DNA of 64,000 nt from Sphagnum compactum (taxonomy: Eukaryota; Bryophyta; Sphagnopsida; Sphagnales). The position numbers were made by a program, and so were the translations under genes. Numbering within the stretch: the first letter of the stretch is position 1; the number at the start of each line of letters is the position of its first letter. Below the pieces are notes generated by a model. It worked only from the letters and a program-made list of their open reading frames with translations. It did not search any database and was not told the origin of the DNA. The stretch spans positions 9,352,213 to 9,416,212 of the forward strand of contig OZ234493.1 of assembly GCA_965153455.1 (NCBI GenBank). Direction: 5' to 3'. Shown here in pieces: positions 24,004 to 33,700 of the stretch.

Positions 24004-26508
24004 TCTATAGTAAAGGAAGAATGAACCTTCCCCTGAAGCCGTGCGAATGAAGCTTCCCCTAAATCCGTCCGAACCGGACGGACATTTCCTCCATCCGTCC
24101 GACCCGTCCATCCATCCATCCCGTCATATAGGGAAGATGACATCATACAGGTAAGAAAACCCTGGTAGAAATAAATAACCCCCCCCCCGCCCCCTCATGC
24201 CCGGCCCCAGGGGGGGCACCCCCAAGATTACTGTACAGCGGACGTGGTCTTTTTCTTTTCATTTTTTTTTCATTCTCTGTTTTCGGTGTTTTTTTTTTGG
24301 TTTATAATAATAATAATGAAATAGAAAAATGAAAAATAATCTTATATATATATATATATAAAGTTTTAATTTTTTAATTCATCCATCCCATCGGCCGTCT
24401 ATTTAAGCCGGACGGGGATGGATGTCTATTTAAGCCGGATGGGGTGGGTTAGGACCGGCAAAGACCCAACAGTTTTAGGTGCATGTTTGATTTATTTTAA
24501 ACACACACCTATGCATTAGGCACGGGGCACAAACTCGCCCGGCCCTAGGGGGGCACCCCCAAGATTTACTGTACTGAGGACAGGGTGTTTTTCTTTTCAT
24601 TTTTTTTTCGTTCTCTGTTTTCGGAATTTCTTTTTGTTTATAATAATAATAATAAAATAGAAAAATGAAAAATTATCTTTTATATATATATATATATATA
24701 TCATCAAATACACACACCTATGCATTATGCACGGGGCTCCCCCAAGATTTACTACACAGAGGACGTGGTTTTTTTCTTTTCATTTTTTTTTTCGTTCTCT
24801 ATTTTCGACGTTTTTTTTTTGTTTATAATAATAATAATAAAATAGGAAAATGCAAAATAATCTTATATATAAGTTTTAATTTTTTAATTCATCCATCCCA
24901 TCAGCCGTCTATTTAAGCCGGATGGGGATGGATGTCTATTTAAGCCGGATGGGGTGGGTTAGGACCAGCAAAGACCCAGCAGTTTTAGGTGCATGTTTGA
25001 TTTATTTTAAACACACACCTGTGCATTAGGCACGGGGCACAAACTTGCCCGGCCCCAAGGGGGGCACCCCCAAGATTTACTGTACAAAGGACGGGGTGTT
25101 TTTCTTTTCATTTTCTTTTTCGTTCTCTGTTTTCGGTGTTTTTTTGTTTATAATAATAATAATAATAATAGAAAAATGAAAAATAATCTTATATATAAGT
25201 TTTAATTTTTTAATTCATCCATCCCATCAGCCGTCTATTTAAGCCCAACGGGGATGGATGTCTATTTAAGCTGGATGGGGTGGGTTAGGACCGGCAAAGA
25301 CCCAGCAGTTTTAGGTGCATGTTTGATTTATTTTAAACACACACCTGTGCATTAGGCACGGGGCACAAACTTGCCCGGCCCCAAGGGGGGCACCCCCAAG
25401 ATTTACTGTACAGAGGACGGGGTGTTTTTCTTTTCATTTTTTTTTTCGTTCTCTGTTTTCGGTGTTTTTTTTGTTTATAATAATAATAATAATAAAATAG
25501 AAAAATGAAAAAAATCTTATATATAAGTTTTAATTTTTTAATTCATCCATCCCATCAGCCGTCTATTTAAGCCGGACGGGGATGGATGTCTATTTAAGCC
25601 GGATGGGGTGGGTTAGGACCGGCAAAGACCCAGCAGTTTTAGGTGCATGTTTGATTTATTTTAAACACACACCTGTGCATTAGGCACGGGGCACAAACTT
25701 GCCCGGCCCCAAGGGGGGCACCCCCAAGATTTACTGTATAGAAGACGGGGTGTTTTTCTTTTCATTTTCTTTTTCGTTCTTTGTTTTCGGTGTTTCTTTT
25801 TGTTTATAATAATAATAATAAAATAGAAAAATGAAAAATTATCTTATATATATATATATATATATATATACCGTCAAATACACACACCTGTGCATTATGC
25901 ATGGGGCTCAAACACGAAAATGTCCGTCCGACCCATCCATCCATCCGTCTCGTCATACAGGGAAGGTGGCATCATACAGGGAAGAAAACCTTGGCAGAAA
26001 TAAATAACCCCCCCCCCCCGCCCCCTCATGCCCGGCCCCGGGGGGGGCACCCCCAAGATTTACTGTACAGAGGACGTGGCCTTTTTCTTTTCATTTTCTT
26101 TTTCATTCTCTGTTTTCGGTGTTTTTTTTTTGGTTTATAATAATAATAATAAAATAGAAAAATGAAAAATAATCTTATATATATATATATATAAAGTTTT
26201 AATTTTTTAATTCATCCATCCCATGAGCCGTCTATTTAAGCCGGACGGGGATGGATGTCTATTTAAGCCGGATGGGGTGGGTTAGGACCGGCAAAGATCC
26301 ACCAGTTTTAGGTGCATGTTTGATTTATTTTATACACACACCTGTGCATTATGCACGGGGCCCAAACTTGCCCAGCCCCGGGGGGGCACCCCCAAGATTT
26401 ACTGTACAGAGGACGTGGTCTTTTTCTTTTCATTCTTTTTCTTCTCTGTTTTCCGTGTTTTTTTTTGATTTATTATAATAATAATAAAATAGAAAAATGA
26501 AATTTTAT

Positions 26509-26545
<37 letters not shown>

Positions 26546-26590
26546 CGTCAAATACACACACCTGTGCATTATGCACGGGGCTCAAACTAG
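24004..26590 (+). mobile_element. Non-autonomous Helitron H3
   Basis: The 5' end TCTATAGTAAAGG at 24004 follows an A, and the 3' end CTAG at 26587-26590 follows the CCTGTGCATTATGCACGGG hairpin by 11 bases and precedes an A. It carries eight internal units. At 25912-26040 a second copy of the subterminal block (GTCCGTCCGACCC, CATACAGGGAAG, then a C run) directly follows a damaged 3' end, so H3 is probably two elements fused. No protein is encoded. Confidence 0.78.
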
Positions 26591-26763
26591 AGCTTATCAT
26601 TCTATTTTTTAATTCCTCAAAAGTTGATGAATTTGGGTCTATATTTTCCAGGTTGAAATGTGGCAAAAAAAAAAAGCGCCAATTAAAAAAAAGAAGCAAT
26701 AGTGTAACTTAGGCCTTTTTTATTGGTGAAACATTTGCCAAAAACTTGTAATTTAAAATTCAG

Positions 26764-26940
26764 AAATTAAGTGATTTTGGAGGTTTTCAATAGGTAGACA
26801 TGAGAGAAAATAGGAATAAAAATTGCCAGATTTATATACTTGGTTTTCAGCATGTAACCAAAACATACAAGGATGATTAAAGATTTGTATTTCATAGATT
26901 TTGGCTAAATCTTCCCCGGGACGATTGCCACTTTTTTTAC
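26764..26940. repeat. Duplicated segment, copy 2
   Basis: AATTAAGTGATTTTGGAGG, AAGGATGATTAAAGAT, GTATTTCATA, TTTTGGCTAAA and GATTGCCACTT occur in the same order as in 19612-19800, with indels. The two copies lie on either side of the 21.5-26.6 kb Helitron array. Confidence 0.85.
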
Positions 26941-27254
26941 ATCTTCCTATGGATGAAAGCCACTTTGGTTGCCAAAAAAAATTTAATTAACTAAAATAAA
27001 TAAACAATTTAAAAATATTTTTTAATTTTTAAAATAATCTCCTAAAAAAAACATCACTGTTTAAACTTGCATATAATTCAGACACCATATGAGCATATCA
27101 TTTCAGGCTTGCAAAATAATAATAATAATAATCCTAAGCATTTCTAATTTTACTACCCATTTCCAAACCCCAAAAAATAAGGGGGTGAAAAATAAAATGA
27201 AATAAAATAAAAATCTAAAGTATGTAGCAAACTCTAGCAAATTTTATTCAATCA

Positions 27255-27482
27255 ACGGGCAGAAAAAAAGCGGGCACGAATGTGGGCAGGAATTACGGGC
27301 AAGAACAGGGCAGGAAAACGGGTAGGAGCAAAGGCCAGTAATTCGGGCAGGAAAACGGGCAGGAATTCAGGTAAGAACGTGGGCAGGCAATGTTTCGGGC
27401 AGGACTTTTGGCAGGAGCAAAAAGGGCAGGAATTCGGGAATGAACAAAGGCAATAATTCGGGCAGGGACGTGGGGCAGGATA
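27255..27482. repeat. Decayed GGGCAGGAAT minisatellite
   Basis: About twenty imperfect words of 11-13 bases built on CGGGCAGGAATT/CGGGCAGGAAAA. The minus strand reads as a Phe-Leu-Pro-Glu-rich frame, which is a by-product of the repeat rather than a gene. Confidence 0.8.
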
Positions 27483-27667
27483 TCTAAAATAGGTTCCAGC
27501 AAGTATCCAACTATTAAAAGGACGCTTTAAAAGAAATTTCAATTTTCATACCTAATTTTTGCCCCAAAAAATTTCTAAATTCCCCATAGTAAGGAACAAA
27601 TGTACATATAAAGCATTCCAAGGTTTTTTTTCTTTGTATTTGAACGCTCCTCAGCCACACAAAAAAA

Positions 27668-28122
27668 GTTCATCCTTCAATTGAAAGACCCGTTCAAAAA
27701 AATCATCCATCAATTGAAAGACCCATTCAAAAATTCATCCGTCAATTGAAGGATCCCTTCAAAAAATTCATCCCTCAATTGAAGGACCCCTTCCAAAAAT
27801 TCATCCCTCAATTGAAGGACCCCTTCCAAAAATTCATCCTTCCATTGAAAGACCCATTCCAAAAATTCATCCCTCAATTGAAGGACCCCTCCAAAAATTC
27901 ATCCTTCCATTGAAAGACCCATTCCAAAAATTCATCCCTCAATTGAAGGACCCCTTCCAAAAATTCATCCTTCCATTGAAAGACCCATTCCAAAAATTCA
28001 TCCCTCAATTGAAGGACCCCTTCCAAAAAATCATCCTTCCGTTGAAAGACCCATTCCAAAAATTCATCCTTCAATTGAAGGACCCCTTCCAAAAATTCAT
28101 CCCTCAATTGAAGGACCCCTTT
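27668..28122. repeat. 33-bp minisatellite, about fourteen copies
   Basis: The unit is TTCATCCCTCAATTGAAGGA plus CCCCTTCCAAAAA. From the sixth copy on, two variants (CCTCAATTGAAGG and CTTCCATTGAAAG) alternate, giving a 66-bp higher-order period. Since 33 is a multiple of three, both strands stay open and translate into 11-residue repeats (plus: KDPFQKFIPQL). Confidence 0.92.
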
Positions 28123-29276
28123 GGTAATCACATGGAGACTTTTAACCATTTGAAATAGAAAATCGTTCACACTTTGCCTTGAGGCTTGCTCTCTTATGGG
28201 GCCTCCCCTAATTTTCAAGCCTACTACACCCCTCAGGCTACCACCGTCAAATTAGGCCCAAGGTCCTCCGGAACAATCTAGAGCAAGCCTACACTCCTAC
28301 ACCTATCAACCCTAGTGACAAGTATTTCAAATCCTAGAAAGGGTCTTAAACATAGGCCCTTGTCCTATACGAAGTTGAAAGTTAGAAGAGGAGTTTCAAT
28401 TGTTTCCACAGAAATTAATTTGTAAATCCCTATCAAATCCAGATGATTTAAGATTAATGGAAAGTTCGCAAAGCTCTCAATGATCTAAAGCTAAACTAAA
28501 AGTCATCCTTCAGTTAGGTACAACATCTTCAACAGATTGTGTGTTAAAGCTGACCATGTACTATAGGGGACCCATTTTGCAGCATGGCAGACGATTGATT
28601 GAACAACCAACTAACTAACTAAACTGCTAAAGGTGCCTACAAAGGCACAGACAGGAATTCGTTGCCCATCTGGACGTGCAAGGATCCAAATGATCAGCAA
28701 CCTCATGGAAAGATACAAACGGCACACTGTGTTGTGATCATAGCAGCTTCTGCATGGAAAGATACACATACACACAGTGGGTTCTAATCACAGCACCCTA
28801 ATGGAAACCTTTGACAGGTTTTCATAAAGATACTGGGGCCACTCCACCTACCACAAAAACTTGCATCAGCATAAGTCAATCTTGAAGTTTACAAACATCA
28901 ACTTAGTAGGGTTTCCAGAAATTACATGAATAAAATGAAGATTTTTGCCCTCAGCCCCCTAATAGCTTGGAAGCATTCCAGGAGGCTCATGTCCTTGGCC
29001 ATAATGAATAGCTTGGACTTATTTCCAGGCTTACAATGATTGGAGAGGAAACTGATAATTTGTGATCTCTATAGAAAAAAGCTGCATGCAAAGGATGACG
29101 GGATGGATGAAATGTCCGTCCGGATCAAAGACGGATGACAGGATGGATGAAATGTCCGTCCGGTTGGATGATGGGACGGATTCAAGGGAAGCTTATGGTC
29201 CACATATGGCATAGACCAAACACATTTCTCAAATCCTCACAAAGGAATGTTTGCCAAAGAGACAATAAAAGAATGC
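28123..29276. other. Unassigned DNA inside the candidate Helitron
   Basis: No long open frame or recognisable domain. A GGAAAGATACA(C/A) block followed by CACA-GTG and AATCACAGCA words is repeated at about 28707 and 28757. At 29098-29203 there is an inverted fragment of the Helitron subterminal region (GGATGGATGAAATGTCCGTC twice, then GGGAAGCTTATGG). Confidence 0.45.
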
Positions 29277-29579
29277 TCCCCCATTGTAGTCAGGGATCTC
29301 AATCCTCAATGTATGAGCACCAGGTGGTGCACCCCCTTGGGCAGAGTACCTCTCCTCCTCAGCTGCAAAGCGGCCTGCCATAATGTCAGAGTTGTAAAGG
29401 CTTTTCGAAAATGCCACCAAGTCACTTGAAGCTCGCCTATGCAAGCCCTTCTTATTAACTGTGGCCATGTCTCCATGATTAGGAAACTCCAGAATCTCCT
29501 CCAACCACGAAGGCTGCACCTGTGGAAGATACCCAGTAGAAGGAGTACGTTTGTGGTGATGGCTACTACCATCACGGAT
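29277..29579 (-). pseudogene. bZIP-like gene fragment (At4g06598-type N-terminal region)
   Basis: The minus strand reads SSHHHKRTPSTGYLP, VQPSWLEEILEFP and LHRRASSDLVAF in that order. Plant bZIP proteins of the At4g06598 type carry an HHRTSSE, QPSWLDELL and GHRRSSSD series ahead of the basic region, and the resemblance in order and spacing is the basis of the call. No basic region or leucine zipper follows, and no start codon fits. It is read as a fragment carried by the Helitron. The family assignment rests on memory of the pattern and is moderate at best. Confidence 0.45.
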
Positions 29580-30050
29580 CGGGAAGTTGGATATTTGATC
29601 ATGCCAACATGCACACAATGGTGCATAAGCACATATAGTAATCCAGATAGCAAACACTACTACTACCGCAATCTTTGCCTGTGTTGGACTAAATCACCAT
29701 CAACCCACAAATTACATCTCCAAGAAATTGTCAGTAAGCTATATAAAATGGTTTTGGCCTAGCATTTTTTCACAGTGTGCTGAGGGTGGTAAAAGTTACA
29801 GCAAAGATTAGCAAAGATTGTGCACCTGCCAGAGGTGCGTGCACATTTGCCATAATTGCAGGTGCACCTGCCTGAGGTGCACATTTGATTGCAATTATGT
29901 TGAGCCAAAACTATTTTCCTGAGCCAAACCGGCATGGTTTGGCTTTTTTTCATCCAATTTTAGTGTGCATGATCACATGCTGATCACTGCTAGAGATGCT
30001 CTTACAACTATAATTGTTTGCAGAGCTGCTGGTTTGCATGTGTTGTTTAC

Positions 30051-30275
30051 CTTGCCAATTAGGACTTCGTTGGTGAAGGGTCCATAAGTATTAGAGGTAT
30101 CCAGCAAGGTAACACCCAACTGCTCCATGGCATAACGGATGAGCTCCACCATCTCTTCTTCCGGCCTTGCGGGTCCGTAGAAAGAAGACATCCCCATACA
30201 ACCCAATCCCAAGCGGGAAACCTCTAGACCCTGAGAACCCAACTTCGTTCGTGGCACTGGCTGCAACAACGCCAT
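30051..30275 (-). pseudogene. Aldo-keto reductase, first exon only
   Basis: A clean exon of 75 codons starts at the ATG at 30275 and ends at an AAG|GTAAAC donor at 30051. It reads [20 protein letters not shown], then the [14 protein letters not shown] block and LDTSNTYGP, the segment with the conserved catalytic Asp and Tyr of NADPH-dependent aldo-keto reductases (probable aldo-keto reductase 1/2 group). No further exon of the family follows in the next kilobase on the minus strand. The reading frame itself is undamaged, so capture or duplication must be fairly recent. Some 200 bases of upstream DNA may have come along with it. Confidence 0.8.
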
Positions 30276-30539
30276 TGCTCCCAACTCTAAAAAAAAACTC
30301 TATGTCTTATCTTGTAGGAATTTGTGCAGCGTCTATCTCTCTCTATCATCGTCGACGGATCCACGCGGAGACATGGGGCAGAGCGAGCAGGGGCCAGAGA
30401 GACCCTGATTGGCATCCTTCTATTTTTAAATAGAGGAAGGGGATTTTTTTGGCAAGTTCTGTTTGGTGTGGAGAGTGGACTGTCCACTGTTCAATTTCCA
30501 CTTGGACAGTAGATAGTCACCCTTTCCATGCATGCTTTG

Positions 30540-30707
30540 TCAAATGTTGTCCTCCTTTCACCCCATTTAAGCCGGATGATGGGATGGATGAAATGTCTGT
30601 CCGGCTTAAATAGACGGATGACGGGATGCATGGATGACGGGACGGACGGATTCAGGGGAAGCTTCATTCGCACGGCTTCAAGGGAAGCTTCATTCATCCT
30701 TCCTCGA
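30540..30707 (-). mobile_element. Inverted fragment of the Helitron 5' region
   Basis: Read on the minus strand this gives AATGAAGCTTCCCTTGAAGC, GAATGAAGCTTCCCCTGAAT and CCGTCCG...GTCTATTTAAGCCGGACAG, the subterminal words of H1 and H3. The terminal TATAGTAAAGG is missing; the text begins with GAGGAAGGATGAATG. It abuts the start of the RepHel frame. Confidence 0.75.
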
Positions 30708-30736
30708 AGAGTGCAGGAGAAACCCCTCGCCCCAAG

Positions 30737-33700
30737 ATGCTCGAATTGTTTGGAGACAGAGATGCGTCAGCTCAAGGCACGTCAGAATCTGCACATGAAC
30801 GTCGTAATCGCCTACAGAGAGAACGTCGCAATCGCCTACAGAGAGAACGGCGTGCTAAACAATGTCAACAACCTTCTTTTCGCAATGACGTATTACAATT
30901 GTTTGGAAACGGAGATGCGTCAGCTCAAGGCACGTCAGAATCTGCACACGAACGTCGCAATCGCCTACAGAGAGAACGACGTGCTAAACAACGTGAACAA
31001 CCTTCTTTTCGCAATGACGTATTACAATTGTTTGGAGACGGAGATGCGTCAGCTCAAGGCACGTCAGAATCTGCACATGAACGTCGCAATCGCCTACAGA
31101 GAGAACGACGTGCTAAACAACGTGAACAACCTTCTTTTCGCAATGACGCATTACAATTGTTTGGAGACGAAGATGCGTCACCTCAAGGCATGTCAGAATT
31201 TGCACATGAACGTTGCAATCGCCTACAGAAAGAACGGCGTGCTAAGCAACGTGAACAACCTTCTCTTCGCAATGACGCATTACAATTGTTTCGAGACGAA
31301 GATGCGTCAGCCCCGGGACGATGGGATTGTGGAGAAATGGACACAATATGTGGATTCTGCAGCACGAAAATGTGGATCAAAGAACGATCGGCAAATTCGA
31401 CGAACAACAACCCACAATTTTCTTTGTGTTGCGAGAATGGCAAAGTTCTATTGCCGAATCTTCCTGCAACACCGCAAGAGCTGGAAGTTCTTTTAACCAA
31501 CAAAGAGAGTAGTGTTGTCAAATTTCAAAATCAGATTCGCATGTACAATTCGGTGTTGGCATTCACTTCGCTCGGTGCCAAAGTTGATGAGTCGGTAACA
31601 GGAGGGCCTGGACCGTACTCCTTTCGCATTCAAGGTGAACTTTATCACAAAATCGGATCCCTATGTCTTGCCGAAGGACAACGGCCACAGTTTGCACAGC
31701 TGTACATTCATGATACGAAACACGAACATCAAAACCGGCATGCTGTTATGCCCTTGCTTGATCCAACGACATTGGATCGGTTGTTGACCATGATGTACAA
31801 TATCAATCCCTATGTCGAAATGTTCAAAATGGCAAGGGATATGATGGTAACAGAAGGTGCTCCCATGGATCTGAAATTGCGTCTCATTGCCTCTCGAACA
31901 AAGGATGCCCGCCGATACAATGTGCCGACGGCCGATGAAGTCGCTGCATTGATGGTAGGAGATGGTTCTAAGGCTGTAGACAGACGTGACGTCGTCCTTG
32001 CTCAGCAAGTTGGCCCGTTTCAGTGCATTTCTGAACTACATGTCGGATACATGGCTTTACATTATCCGTTGTTATTTCCTTACGGTGAGGATGGATGACA
32101 TCCGAATATTCTGGTCAATGGTGTTGTTGCTGATACAGATTTGGATGAAGACCATGCGAGAGAATCTGAGCTTAAAAAAAAACATTGCAATGTGACAATG
32201 GCGGAATTTTATGGTTATCGGCTTCAACATCGAGACACCGATGGCATTGCGTTGCTTCGGGGTGACCGATTGCGGCAACAATACATTGTGGATGCTTATG
32301 TGGCTATCGAACAAAATCGCTTGAAGTATCTGCGCTTGAATCAAAAAAAACTTCGCGCGGATCTTTATCAAGGCCTTCAAGACGCCATCGCTGCAGGTGA
32401 CACTAGCGCTGCTGCCATCGGACAAAGGATCATTCTGCCATCTTCTTTCACAGTAGGTCCACGTCACATGGTTCAGAATTATCAAGATGCCATGGCAATC
32501 TGTAGATGGGCCGGCTGCCCGGATGCGTTTGTTACATTCACTTGCAATCCCCAATGGTTTGAAATCAAGAAAGCGTTGCTACTCGGACAACAACCTCAGG
32601 ATCGACCCGATTTGGTAACCCGAGTGTTCAAAATCAAGCTAAAGGAGTTGATCAATGACATTCACAAGAACCATATTTTGGGACGCACGATTGCAGGAAT
32701 GTATGTCATTGAATTTCAAAAGCGTGGGCTGCCACATGCACACATTCTCATCTTCTTTACCGAAGACTGCAAACCACACACGGTCGAGGATGTGGACCGC
32801 ATGATCAGTGTTGAACTTCCGAATTCAGAAACAAACAAGTTGGCCCACGAGACCGTTGCCAGATGCATGATGCATGGTCCATGTGGAGCTGCGTTTCCAA
32901 ATGCCCCGTGCATGGAAGAAGGCAAATGCAAAAAACAATATCCACGCAAGTTCCAATCCGAGACGATGACGGATGTAAACGGATACCCTATTTATCGGCG
33001 TAGAGATACGGGGCACACAGTTTTGGTTCATGGCATTGAATTGGACAATCGTTGGGTGGTACCGCACAATGTCTATTTATCAACCAAATACGATGCGCAC
33101 ATCAACGTTGAAGTCTGCAACAATATTCGTGCAGTCAAATATCTATTCAAGTACGTATATAAAGGACATGATCGTGCAACTATTGAGATCTCACGCTAGA
33201 GCGACAATGCCACCGAAGGGAATGTGGTCGAAACTGATGAAACTAAGAAATATCTCGACTGTCGCTATGTATCTGCATCGAAGGCAGTGTGGCGCATCTT
33301 CAAGTTTGATATGCATGAGCGGTTTCCTACCGTTGAGCGTCTGCGATACCATTTGCCCAATCAGCAAACGGTGCTGTTTGACGATGATGATGATGTGCAG
33401 GAAGTGGCAACACAATCAGCCATTTCTAGAACGATGCTCACAGAATGGTTCAAAACAAACCAAGAATCGGAAGTTGCACGAAGCCTTACATTCGATCAAT
33501 TCCCTCAGCAATGGGTGTGGAATCGAAAGTTGAAGCGATGGACAATGCGCAAGAGAGGTTTTGCCATTGGTTGCATGTATTATGCACACCCGACATCGGG
33601 TGAACGTTATTATTTGCGAATACTGCTGAACTGCGTCAAAGGTGCCACATCCTACGAGCATTTGCGGACAGTGGATGGCAGAGAGCACGACACATTCAAA

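Larger units (their letters stand above)
21733..26590 (+). repeat. Array of about 330-bp units, most ending in the Helitron 3' hairpin
   Basis: Thirteen units are marked by AAGATTTACT at 21733, 22071, 22409, 22765, 23091, 24223, 24561, 24743, 25072, 25398, 25726, 26055 and 26393 (three more at 35983, 36313 and 36519). Order within a unit: a G/C run and AAGATTTACTGTACAGAGGA, a T/C-rich tract with TTCGTTCTCTGTTTTCGG, TAA and TA microsatellites, then in long units TTCATCCATCCCATCAGCC, GCCGGACGGGGATGGATG and ATGTTTGATTTATTTT, and finally ACACACCTGTGCATTAGGCA. Short units (about 182-226 bp) lack the middle part. Spacing of 326-338 bp dominates. Confidence 0.85.
26591..27582. other. AT-rich DNA with a duplicated segment and a decayed minisatellite
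   Basis: Contains the second copy of the segment seen at 19612 (26764-26940), AAT runs, and the GGGCAGGAAT-type minisatellite (27255-27482). No gene is supported. Confidence 0.5.

Noticed and set aside
27874-28218. 114-codon minus-strand repeat protein.
   Set aside because: It exists only because the 33-bp minisatellite is a multiple of three; the opposite strand is equally open.
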